From Planctomycetota bacterium (GTDB taxonomy: Bacteria; Planctomycetota; Phycisphaerae; UBA1845; UTPLA1), in assembly GCA_016712275.1 (NCBI GenBank), contig JADJRI010000062.1:1-41005 (forward strand): a DNA stretch of 41,005 nucleotides. Direction: 5' to 3'. The notes beneath the pieces were generated by a model, which saw only the letters and a program-made list of their open reading frames with translations, ran no database searches and was not told the DNA's origin. Shown piece after piece: positions 18,671 through 27,752 of this stretch; the first letter of the stretch is position 1, and each line of letters begins with the position of its first letter. The translations under genes and the position numbers were made by a program.

Positions 18671-20479
18671 CTACCTGGACAATTTGATCATCGCCGAATC
18701 GAGGTCGCGCATGCTAATGTCAAGCAGGTGCAGTGCGTAATTCTTGTTGTGAATGCCGTTTCCGGTCCTTACGAAATTAATGTTGAAGCGGGCCTGTGAA
18801 ATCGCCGTCGTTACGTCCGGCGGAATGAGCCGTCCCTGTGCCGCCACAACCCGAACGCGCTCGTCGACGCGCTGGAGTGAGGCTTCTGCCTCGGTAAGGA
18901 TCGACTGAAGCTCGCTCAGCCATTGCTTGAAGAGCTGGTCGTAGTCGCTGCCGTGGCATGCGATGCAGGTTTGCTCGGTCGCCTTGATGAGCGGATCGCC
19001 CTTGAAGTCGCTGCCGGCCAGGGCATGGCACGCCCGACAATTCAGCCGCGAGCCGAACATGGCATTGGGCATCTCGCGCGAATCTCCCTCGCCGCCGCGG
19101 CCCATCAGCAAATTCACCTGTTCGCTATGGTGCGCGGGGTGGCAATGCTGGCAGTCGTTCAGGACGGGCTTCAGAAATTCCTCGCTGGAACCGACATGCA
19201 CCGAGTCGACCAGTTGGTGTGTGACGTTGCGGTGGCAATCCTGGCAGCGTGCCCGCTGTGACATGACGTGCAGCCGATGATATTCCGCGACAGTTTCGGT
19301 CGTTCGTTTCTCAAAATCCTCCGCGAATCGGGATTGGTCATGGCAATGGGTGCAATCGCGCGATGAGACGGTGGCCGATCCCTCGATGACATCGAAGTGA
19401 CAGCTTACACAGTCGATTTTGCGATCAACAATGTCGCGATGGTCCATCAACGTCGGGGAGGAGGTGCTGGTCGCGTCCCCGATCATTCCGGGCTGGCGGG
19501 CGTGAATTTGGATCATGCGGGTTGGCGGCTCGTGGCAGCGCAGGCATTCGCCGGTGTCGCGATTGAAATGCTGATTGGTGAAGTGGCAGGTGAAGCAGGT
19601 TTGACGGTCGACGGCGAAATGGTTGTCGCCCGATGCGTCGTAGGTGTGACAGGCTGCACAGTTGATTCCTTCGAGTTGGGCAAGGCGCAGTTTAACGTGT
19701 TCCAGCCGCATCCATTCAGTCGAATCCGCGAGTAGTTCTGCGGACCCGAATTCAGCGGTCACGCCGCGCATTCGCTCATCGCGCACGTCGGCCGGTTCCA
19801 CGGACTTGGCGGCGCTTCGAATGGCCTCAAACTGTTCGGCTGATATGCCGGACTTGATGCGCGACACCACAAGTTCGATGGCCTTGATCGTTTCATCGAG
19901 TCGCTCATCCACCTTGAGGTGCTTTGCATGGCTAAACGTCACCGTGGGCTTTCGCTCGATTTCGGATTCGACGCCGCCGACGATTCGCTTTTCCATCCGC
20001 GTTTCGCCGATGCGATACACATCGTCGAGGAACTTGCCGTCGCCGTGACATTTCGATGTCATGCAGCTTGCATCATTCACATGGGCCCGGGGACGGCTTC
20101 CGCCCGCGCGACCGCTGAAATAACTGGCCGCCTGAGAGAGGCCGCGGAATTTGGCCATGAAGGTGTGGTGTTCGCCGGGTGCATAGTGGCAATCCACGCA
20201 CCAGATTTGGCCGTCATGGCCATGTTTGTCCTTTGCCCAAGAGTCGTAATAGGGGTCCATGATGTGGCAGGATCCGCAGAAATCCGGCCGGGCTGTGTAA
20301 TATTCCGCACCGCCAATTCCCGACGCGGCCACAACTAAGAGTATAAGTGATGCGATCGCGAGCTTCTTAAAGAGTCGACGCGGCTTCTGCTTTTTGCCGG
20401 TGTTGGATGGCGGTTCCTTGGAAATCGCCTCGTTACCGTTTGTCGAATTCTGATTGGAATCTGCGGGGTGGCTACCCAT
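18671..20479 (-). CDS. NapC/NrfH-anchored dodecaheme cytochrome
   Basis: The 602-residue protein has a charged cytoplasmic N-terminus, then one membrane helix (about residues 38-60). A NapC/NirT-type module follows (FCGSCHIMDPYYDSW ... WCVDCHYAPG). Further motifs are CMTSKCH (CX4CH), CAACH, CFTCH, CLRCH, CVSCH, CTHCH, CQDCH, CQHCH, CRACH and CIACH, giving twelve in all. A heme-free helical insert of about 110 residues lies between hemes 3 and 4, and a helical tail of about 90 residues follows the last heme. NapC/NrfH proteins take electrons from membrane quinols, so this may be a second quinol outlet beside the cytochrome b/c fusion. The start at 20479 has GGGAG eight bases upstream. It meets the triheme gene tail-to-tail (22 bases) and is divergent from the 20-heme gene. 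Confidence 0.88.
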   Translation of the reverse strand: MGSHPADSNQNSTNGNEAISKEPPSNTGKKQKPRRLFKKLAIASLILLVVAASGIGGAEYYTARPDFCGSCHIMDPYYDSWAKDKHGHDGQIWCVDCHYAPGEHHTFMAKFRGLSQAASYFSGRAGGSRPRAHVNDASCMTSKCHGDGKFLDDVYRIGETRMEKRIVGGVESEIERKPTVTFSHAKHLKVDERLDETIKAIELVVSRIKSGISAEQFEAIRSAAKSVEPADVRDERMRGVTAEFGSAELLADSTEWMRLEHVKLRLAQLEGINCAACHTYDASGDNHFAVDRQTCFTCHFTNQHFNRDTGECLRCHEPPTRMIQIHARQPGMIGDATSTSSPTLMDHRDIVDRKIDCVSCHFDVIEGSATVSSRDCTHCHDQSRFAEDFEKRTTETVAEYHRLHVMSQRARCQDCHRNVTHQLVDSVHVGSSEEFLKPVLNDCQHCHPAHHSEQVNLLMGRGGEGDSREMPNAMFGSRLNCRACHALAGSDFKGDPLIKATEQTCIACHGSDYDQLFKQWLSELQSILTEAEASLQRVDERVRVVAAQGRLIPPDVTTAISQARFNINFVRTGNGIHNKNYALHLLDISMRDLDSAMIKLSR

Positions 20480-20555
20480 GAAAGTCTCCCAAGGCATGAA
20501 TCTTGCATGCCGATAGTGATTTCTTGTCAGCGATCACTTGAAGCGCGCAAAGCCG

Positions 20556-20578
20556 AGCAACGGCGAATGCCCGTTGCT
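20556..20578. promoter_or_regulatory. hairpin and possible -10 box in a divergent promoter region
   Basis: AGCAACGG / CCGTTGCT forms an 8-bp stem with a 7-nt loop. It is followed on the plus strand by TTTATAAT, which includes a TATAAT at 20580-20585. It lies between the divergent 12-heme and 20-heme genes, 70-90 bases before the latter's start. It could be part of the promoter or a leader attenuator; no convincing -35 was found. Confidence 0.3.
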
Positions 20579-20647
20579 TTATAATCCTCGGCATTCGCCG
20601 GCGGCTCGATAGAATATGTCGGCCACCACGGTCTTGCTCGTGAAAGG

Positions 20648-23600
20648 ATGTTGGCTCGATTGCGTCGGACATGCAAGTATATCTTTTGGTGTGTTGCATT
20701 GTGCGCGCTTTCGGGTGCGGCCAATGGCCTTCTCGCTGCGGAGGATCCCAACCTCCTTTCCGCGACCGTCCTCATTGACTTCGAATCGGATGCCACACTT
20801 GCAATGCACATGCCGACTGACGTGGCGATTGGCCCGGACGAAACGGTTTATGTGGCCGATGGGGTGTCGGATCGGATTGTGACATTTGACACCACGGGCC
20901 GGGCGACCGGTGAAATCCGAAAAGTGGGTGAATATCCCTTATCGAGGCCCGTCGGGTTGGATGTCGATCGTCAGGGGCGGTTGTGGATCGCTGATACGGG
21001 GAATTCGCGAATCGTCTTTCGCGAGGCGGATGGCAATGGCGGCCGGGCGATTGCGTTGCCCGCCGGAATCAGCGTCCAGGCGTGCGACCCGACGGATATC
21101 GCCATTTTCGCGCGACGGCACATCGGCCTGGGTTGCGGACAACGATGGTCATCGGCTGCTTCGGATTAACATCGCGTCGGGTGTCGTGGAACAGTTCGGA
21201 CGCCACGGCGAGTCGCTGGGTCAATTCGACCACCCCTTTCAGCTTGCAATCGCGCCGGACGATTCAATTCTCGCCAGCGATGTGATCAACGGCCGCATTG
21301 GCGTTTTGAATCGCAATGGCGGAGCAGTGCGCTCTGTCGGAGTTTACGGCATTGACCTCGGACAGCTCTATCGCCCCAAGGGTGTCGCGTGCGATTCGAG
21401 CGGGCGCATCTGGGTCTCAGACGGCGTGATGGGCGTTATTCAGGCGTTTACGTCCGACGGGAGCATTGTCGATGTGCTTCGCGACGAATCTTCCAGCCCG
21501 ATGCGATTTAATGTGCCGATGGGTCTCGCCTTCGATGGCGCGGGCCACCTGTTCGTCACCGAGCTTGGGGCGAATCGGGTGCGTAAGCTGCGCATTCTGG
21601 ACAAGACGACCGGGCAGACCGTCTTGAACAGGCCTCGTGCAACCGTGACCGGAAAGCAGGCCCGATCCTGCACCATTTGTCACATTGAGTTCATCGAGCC
21701 CTTTGCAGGCGGGCGGCCGACCAGGCTTCGCGAAGCGCCGATGGCAACGCCCGGTCAGCCGATCGTGAGCACAAGTGAAATGTGCCTTTCATGTCACGAT
21801 GGCTCCGTCGATGATTCGCGCAGACGCGTCTGGCAGGAGCACGGCCACCAAACGGGCATCACACCGCCGGGCGCCATGCCCGTTCCCGATATCCTGCCGC
21901 TGGTCGAAGGAAAAATCGCATGTCGCACCTGCCATTCGGCGCACACGGGCGGACAGTTCGGCGGCGATATGGCTTCCACGGTTTTTTTGCGCGTGGAAAA
22001 CAGCACGTCGCAGCTTTGCATGGGGTGTCACATCGATCACACCCGAGGGCCTCGCTCGGCACGCACCCGACCGGCGGCATGCCGTGGGCCATTCCGCAGG
22101 AATTGATTGATGCGGGAGCTCGTGTCGGCCCGAATCCGCGGGAAATACACTGTCGGGTGTGTCACACGCCTCATGGCGCATCTCACGATCATCTGCTGGT
22201 CATGGGCGTGGAGTCGAATCAACTGTGTCTGACCTGCCACGCCGAAATGCGACCGGGCATGTTTCGCGACGACGCCCATTCCGAGCATCCACTTTCACCC
22301 ATTGTCAATGCGGAGCAAAAGGCCGCCGTTAAGGACATGAACACGCGGCTGGGGCCGAACGACCAATTGATATGTCTTTCGTGCCACAAGCTTCATCATG
22401 GCAAGGGCGATCGCTTTCTTCTGGCCCGTGAGCTAAAAGACGGTCAAATGTGCATGCAGTGCCACAGCGAAAAGAATACGATGCTGGGCTCATCGCATGA
22501 CCTTCGGCAAAAATTCCCGAATGAAAGAACCGGCTCGGCATGACACCCGAAAGCGGCGGGCCCTGCAGCGCCTGTCACATGTTTCATCGTTTCGCGCGGG
22601 CGCCGGAGTATCACCCGCTCGATACGAAAGGGCAGTGCATCACCTGCCATCAGGAGGGGCGCTGCGCCGAATCTAAGGCGCTCGATGCCCGAAACCACCC
22701 GGATATCACTTGCAATGTCTGTCACAATCCGCACGAAACAGAAACATCCCATTTCCTACGCGCACGACCGGCGGATCTGTGTGTGGGGTGCCATGCCGAG
22801 CAGGCGGCGCTGACCGGCGGCAGACACAACTTCTGCAGCGGGCGAGGTGAGTGGCCGGCAAGTTCGCGAGAATCCAACGACGCATGCCTCGCCTGCCATC
22901 GACCCCATGCCCGTGAGGATGGCAGTCTCATGCGCGTCGCACCCTCCGACTTTTCATCGGATGCCGCTTGCGTGGCATGCCATTCGGGGGCGGCATGGAA
23001 TGCGCTTGGCGGCCACGTCGCGATGCATCCTCGTGCCGCTGTTTCGGCATCGACTCAACTTCCGCTTGTTTCGATCGATTCGGCGCATACCAAGGGCATG
23101 GGCTGCAAGACCTGTCACAACCCACATGCGGCGACCGACCGGCTGCTCAGGCATGAGCCCGATGAGCCGGCCTCCAGCCTCTGTATTCAGTGTCATACGC
23201 CGATGCAACAAATACTCTTGACGGCACACGCCAACATTTCCCAGGGGCACGGTGAGCAGGGAGAGTCCTGCAAAGCGTGTCATGCCATGCATGCTGACCC
23301 AACAGCGCTGGCCGGCAAACTTCTCGCCGTTGCGCCGCTTCCGGCGGGACTTGTGGTGGCGCCCAATGAGGACCGAACCTGTCTCGCCTGCCATCGTCCG
23401 GAAGGGCGGGCCGCGCCGCCTGCGATTGCCATCCATCCGGACGTACCGATCTTCGCCATTGGCGTGGGAAATGCGGACGCGTCGCTTCCGCTGTTTGATG
23501 AAATGGGCCGTGAGTCCATGCAGGGTCGAATCACGTGCAAAACCTGCCATGTGCCGCACGGACAAGCTTTGATTCCAACACTGCTGAATTTGCGAAGGCT

Positions 23601-23753
23601 CTTTCATCGGAAGCCCAGCAACAGATGCGTTTAATGCTTCGACCCTTCTCGCCGCCCAATGTCTGTACGACGTGCCACGGGGCGGACGGATTGTGGCGTT
23701 TCCTGTACTATCATGACGTTACGCGTCGCACTCTGAGCGTCGGCGAGGAATAA
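20648..23753 (+). CDS. NHL beta-propeller fused to 20-heme c-type cytochrome (four frameshifts)
   Basis: This is one gene of about 1035 codons. It is read in frame 2 to about 21110, frame 3 to about 22050, frame 2 to about 22530, frame 1 to about 23570, then frame 3 to the stop. The breaks are one extra base near 21108-21114 and one missing base near each of 22045-22060, 22525-22540 and 23565-23575. A signal peptide precedes an NHL propeller of about 330 residues (VYVADGVSDRIV; LWIADTGNSRIV; WVADNDGHRLL). Twenty CXXCH motifs follow, starting with CTICH and ending with CTTCH; CKTCH, CLACH and CLSCH recur. The hemes fall in regular pairs with R-P-H or N-P-H after many. It is the most heme-rich protein here. 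Its architecture is that of the 10261-12247 protein with a longer heme array. It is probably extracellular or periplasmic wiring; no enzyme motif is visible. Start: ATG 20648, AAAGG nearby. Confidence 0.85.
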
Positions 23754-23848
23754 GATGTATCGTTCGCCGATTTTCGGAGTCCATGGAAGACACTCGTATT
23801 CGACGCGGATCGATCGAAGTATCGCGCCTTAGAAAAAGGAGAGGCCAG

Positions 23849-24622
23849 ATGAAGTCCCGTCGCCCCAACACGTTTATTGTTAAGACAGCCACCTGCATTG
23901 CCATCGTTGCGCTAGTCGGATGCGACAAGAAGTCCGAGCCAAAGCCGGTATTGAAACCAACGACGCCGGCCGACCGACAACAGGATGATGCGAAGGCACT
24001 TTCAGAATTTCTCAATAAAGATGCCAAGCCCGCTTCGAGCGGCGCGTTGCCGCAGGGCCATCCGCCGATTGCCGGTTCGACGCCCGCGCCGTCCACAACA
24101 GGCGCCTTGCCGCCCGGTCATCCCCCGATGTCGGGCGCAACACCGGCACCGCCGTCCGGACCGGAACTCAAATACGAAGTGCCGACTGAGTGGCAGCCAA
24201 TGCCCGTGAAGAGCCCGCTTCGGAAAGCCCAGTACAAAATGCCGGGAGCAGCGGGTTTGGAAGACGGGGAAATGATCGTGTACTTTTTCGGCGCAAATCA
24301 AGGCGGCCCGGTTGATGCAAATCTGCAGCGATGGCGCGGTTTCTTTACCACGTTCGAAGGCAATCCGATCCCCGACGATTCCGTTCGAAGTGAGCGATTT
24401 GAGGTGGGGGACATGAAAGTGACCACCATCGATGTCGCCGGACGCTATGCGGACACGACCATGTCACCGGACTCCAAACCCAGCGACAAGCCCATGCGCT
24501 TGCTGGGTGCCATCGTCGAAACGCCGGGAGGCAATTGGTTTTTCAAGGGAATTGGACCGGTGGAGACGATGCAGAATCACCTCAGTGCATTTGGAGGCAT
24601 GCTGCGCACCGTCAAGCAGTAG
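23849..24622 (+). CDS. lipoprotein with duplicated GALPxGHPP motif
   Basis: The 257-residue protein has a strong ribosome binding site (AAAAAGGAGAGG) before ATG 23849. A signal peptide ends in the lipobox LVGC (Cys25), so it should be a lipoprotein. A low-complexity P/A/S/T region at about residues 65-110 holds two copies of a GALPxGHPPxxGxTPAP unit. The C-terminal about 140 residues form a folded domain, from KYEVPTEWQPMPVKSPLRKAQ onward, ending HLSAFGGMLRTVKQ. It contains no heme motif. It follows the 20-heme gene by 95 bases on the same strand and may be co-expressed. I do not recognise a named function; similar proteins with LPPGHP repeats occur in planctomycetes, to my knowledge without an assigned role. 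Confidence 0.8.
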   Translation: MKSRRPNTFIVKTATCIAIVALVGCDKKSEPKPVLKPTTPADRQQDDAKALSEFLNKDAKPASSGALPQGHPPIAGSTPAPSTTGALPPGHPPMSGATPAPPSGPELKYEVPTEWQPMPVKSPLRKAQYKMPGAAGLEDGEMIVYFFGANQGGPVDANLQRWRGFFTTFEGNPIPDDSVRSERFEVGDMKVTTIDVAGRYADTTMSPDSKPSDKPMRLLGAIVETPGGNWFFKGIGPVETMQNHLSAFGGMLRTVKQ

Positions 24623-24743
24623 CATGATTCACCAGTTCTTGAATTGGCCCCGCGAAACCGAGGTTCGATTGAGTCAGGACACTGCGTTTGATTGGCAGTA
24701 ACTTGTTTTGATGTGGTGTTGCCTCATCGTCAATCCGTTTTCA

Positions 24744-26216
24744 TCAAATCAAGCCGGCAATCCTTCGAAAATGGAATCCGGTGATGGCCAGTCGCATGGC
24801 CTCGACAAAGGCTTGGCGGTGAAATACGAATGATCTGAGAACGAACTTCCAATATTCCCTGCGACCCTTTCTCGCAACGCCCATGACCCAGAGCGATCTC
24901 AGAAATGCTTTGACATCACTACGGCACAAACGTGCACTCGGGCCCGCAGGGTGATATTCCTTCAGGAAGGAAATGATTCGGCGATAATAGGCGCGGGGCG
25001 TATAGAGTTGCCGCACCAACTCCCGGTAGCCATCGATCAGCATCTTGCGGTCAAGCCGGGGTACAAAATTCAATATTGCATCAAGGTTGTTACCTGTGCT
25101 GTGCGACAAAATCCGTCCCTCTGCCTTGAGACGGGCAAATAGGCGAGTTTCCGGCAGGGCCGTGAGCAGGCCGACCATGGCGGTCACCACACCGGCCTCT
25201 TGAATGAACTGTAATTGACGCTCAAAAATACTGGGCTTGTCGCTGTCGAAGCCAACGATGAAGCCGCCCATGACCTCCATACCCTTGTTATGAATGATCC
25301 GAACGGCCGAAACCAAATCGCGCTTTGTGTTTTGAGCCTTGGCGCATTCGACAAGGCTGTCCTCAGATGGGCTTTCGATGCCGATGAACAAACTCTTGAA
25401 TCCTGCCTCGACCATTAGGTCCATCAATTCGAGGTCATCCACGATGTTGAGTGAAGCTTGTGTGAGAAACCGGAATCGGAGGTGTGCACTTCTTTGTTTT
25501 GCAATCAACTCGCGAAGAAACACCTTCACTTTCGCCTTATTGCCAATGAAATTGTCATCGACAAAAAATACGGGGCCTTTCCAGCCACTGGCCGCCAGAG
25601 ATTCGAGCTCCGCGATCATTTGCTCCGACGTCTTGACCCGCGGGACGCGGCCGTTCATGACGATGATGTCGCAGAAGTCGCAATTGAATGGGCACCCGCG
25701 GGAGAATTGAACGGACATGGTGGCGTAGTCTTTGGGATGGATCAAATCCCAGCGCGGAATCGGAGAATGCGTCAAGTCGGGTCGTCGGCTGCTGCGGTAA
25801 TACCGCTTGAGGGCTCCGATGTTCATATCGGCAACGAATTCTGCCATGATCTCTTCGGCCTCGGCCAACACAAAATGATGGACTTCCGGAAAGCGCTCGT
25901 GTCCGGTGATGAAAAGCGGACCGCCCGCGATGACCGGTTTTGACCGGGCTGCGGCCTGCTGAATGATGTTTCGGGCGGAGTCGGCGTGGACGATCATGCC
26001 CGAGACCATTACATAGTCCGCCCAATCAATGTGGGCATCGGAGAGGGCCATGACGTTTAGATCAATGAGCTGCAAGTTCCAATCATTGGGGAGCATTGCG
26101 GCAACTGTAAGCAGCCCGAGTGGTGGGAATGCGGCTTTTTTTGAAATGAACGGCAGGACGTGCGTGAAACTCCAGAAAGTCGGCGGCGTGGCAGGATAGA
26201 CCAATAAGATATTCAT
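24744..26216 (-). CDS. B12-binding radical SAM protein (HpnP-like architecture)
   Basis: The 490-residue protein has an N-terminal cobalamin-binding-type Rossmann domain (residues about 1-130; MNILLVYPATPPTFW, PPLGLLTVAAMLP). A radical SAM core follows, with the cluster motif CPFNCDFC (CX3CX2C) at about residue 180. The C-terminal part (LPETRLFARLKAEGRI ... YTPRAYYRRIISFL) resembles the DUF4070 domain found after the core in hopanoid C-2 methylase HpnP and relatives. Such enzymes usually methylate unactivated carbons using methylcobalamin. The start at 26216 gives the expected N-terminus; the upstream ATG at 26270 adds an unrelated stretch. It lies 129 bases downstream of tryptophanase on the same strand and may be in the same operon. 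The substrate cannot be read from sequence; a lipid or an aromatic product are both possible. Confidence 0.85.
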   Translation of the reverse strand: MNILLVYPATPPTFWSFTHVLPFISKKAAFPPLGLLTVAAMLPNDWNLQLIDLNVMALSDAHIDWADYVMVSGMIVHADSARNIIQQAAARSKPVIAGGPLFITGHERFPEVHHFVLAEAEEIMAEFVADMNIGALKRYYRSSRRPDLTHSPIPRWDLIHPKDYATMSVQFSRGCPFNCDFCDIIVMNGRVPRVKTSEQMIAELESLAASGWKGPVFFVDDNFIGNKAKVKVFLRELIAKQRSAHLRFRFLTQASLNIVDDLELMDLMVEAGFKSLFIGIESPSEDSLVECAKAQNTKRDLVSAVRIIHNKGMEVMGGFIVGFDSDKPSIFERQLQFIQEAGVVTAMVGLLTALPETRLFARLKAEGRILSHSTGNNLDAILNFVPRLDRKMLIDGYRELVRQLYTPRAYYRRIISFLKEYHPAGPSARLCRSDVKAFLRSLWVMGVARKGRREYWKFVLRSFVFHRQAFVEAMRLAITGFHFRRIAGLI

Positions 26217-26345
26217 ATGATTCTCGAAAGCACATGTTCGGCACGTTGAATTCGGTGAATTGCAGTTCATTTATTTGCTGGGATTGAGTCGACAATTCCG
26301 ATTTCAGAAAAGTAGGCGATTTGGTCGGGGCGGCATTCTGATTCT

Positions 26346-27743
26346 CTAGATCTCCTCGAATCTTGCGGTGAAGTGGCGGAGTACGGGGGGCTCATAAATC
26401 ATGCGCAGGCCGCGCAGTTCTTTGCGTCGCAACACCAATTCCCCGGCCGATTCAATCACGTAGTCGATATGGCTTTGCGTGTAAACACGTCGTGGCATCG
26501 CGAGTCGCACCAGTTCCAGCGGCTGGCCTGTTTGCTGACGCTTCGAGTGTGGCGTGAGTACGGCGTCCGATGATTTGGTCGAGCCGCCAAACATGACGGA
26601 ACCGATTTCCACGCTTCTGATTCCGCCGATCCGATAGAGACCGCAGACGACGGCTTGTCCCGGAAACTGGTCGCGCGGTATGTGCGGACAGAATTCGGCG
26701 GCGTTGATGTAAATGGCATGGCCGCCGGGCGGCTCAAGAATGGGGATGCCGGCGGCCATCAGTTTTTCTCCGAGATACTCGACACTGCGAATGCGATAGG
26801 CAAGATAGTCATCGTGAACGACTTCCTCAAAGCCCTGGGCCATGGCTTCCAGATCGCGACCGGCCAGTCCGCCGTAAGTGACGAACCCTTCCGTTAGTAT
26901 GAGCAGATTGCTCGCACGGCGCAACATTTCCTCGTCGCGCACCAGCAGGAGGCCGCCAATATTTACCAGCCCGTCTTTCTTCGCACTGATCGTTGCACCG
27001 TCGGCAAGATCGAACATTTCACGCACGATTTCGCGGATCGAGCGGTTTGACATTCCTTTTTCGCGGTGCTTGATAAAGTAAGCGTTTTCCGCAAATCGGC
27101 ATGCGTCGAGGAACAAGGGAAGGCCATGATGTCGGCACACCTTCTTAACTGCGCGGAGATTCTCAAGACTGACCGGCTGGCCGCCGCCGCTGTTGTTTGT
27201 AATCGTGACCATCACGAGGGGAATTCGTTCGACGCCGACGTCGTCAATCAGTTCTTCGAGAGACTCGACATTCATGTTTCCCTTGAAGGGATGTCGAGCG
27301 TGCGGCTCAACGGCTTCCGGAATCGGTAAATTGACGGCCGCCGCGCCGGAGTGTTCGACATTTGCCCTGGTAGTATCGAAGTGTGCGTTGTTGGGTACGA
27401 TCTTGCCGGGTCCGCCGACGAGCTCAAAGAGAATGCGCTCGCTGGCGCGGCCCTGATGGGTTGGCAGGACATGGTCGAAACCGGTTAGTTCAGAAATGCG
27501 GTCTTGAAACCGATAGAAGCTGTTTGCGGCATAGGATTCGTCGCCGCGCATGATTCCAGCCCACTGTTCCGAGGACATGGCGCCGGTGCCGCTGTCGGTA
27601 AGCAGGTCGACGATGACGTCATCGGCCCTGATGAGAAACAAGTTATAGCCGGCGTCGCGGAGTATCTTCTCCCGCTGTACGGGTGAGGTCATGCGAATGG
27701 GCTCGACCGACTTAATCCGAAACGGCTCAATGATGGTTTTCAT
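26346..27743 (-). CDS. tnaA: tryptophanase (tryptophan indole-lyase)
   Basis: The 465-residue PLP enzyme is full length for the family (E. coli 471). It splits tryptophan into indole, pyruvate and ammonia in the cytoplasm. The PLP lysine lies in SAKKDGLVNIGG. Substrate-choosing positions match tryptophanase and not tyrosine phenol-lyase: SVEIG (Val and Ile at the E. coli 394 and 396 positions) and LRHF with the His463 equivalent. TITNNSGGGQPVS and DACRFAENAYFIK are also tryptophanase-like. The start at 27743 has GGAG upstream. It is 9 bases behind the tyrosine phenol-lyase stop, clearly one operon. I see no tnaC-like leader. Substrate assignment follows from known family residues and has not been tested for this protein. 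Confidence 0.93.
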   Translation of the reverse strand: MKTIIEPFRIKSVEPIRMTSPVQREKILRDAGYNLFLIRADDVIVDLLTDSGTGAMSSEQWAGIMRGDESYAANSFYRFQDRISELTGFDHVLPTHQGRASERILFELVGGPGKIVPNNAHFDTTRANVEHSGAAAVNLPIPEAVEPHARHPFKGNMNVESLEELIDDVGVERIPLVMVTITNNSGGGQPVSLENLRAVKKVCRHHGLPLFLDACRFAENAYFIKHREKGMSNRSIREIVREMFDLADGATISAKKDGLVNIGGLLLVRDEEMLRRASNLLILTEGFVTYGGLAGRDLEAMAQGFEEVVHDDYLAYRIRSVEYLGEKLMAAGIPILEPPGGHAIYINAAEFCPHIPRDQFPGQAVVCGLYRIGGIRSVEIGSVMFGGSTKSSDAVLTPHSKRQQTGQPLELVRLAMPRRVYTQSHIDYVIESAGELVLRRKELRGLRMIYEPPVLRHFTARFEEI

Positions 27744-27752
27744 GGGCGGCTC

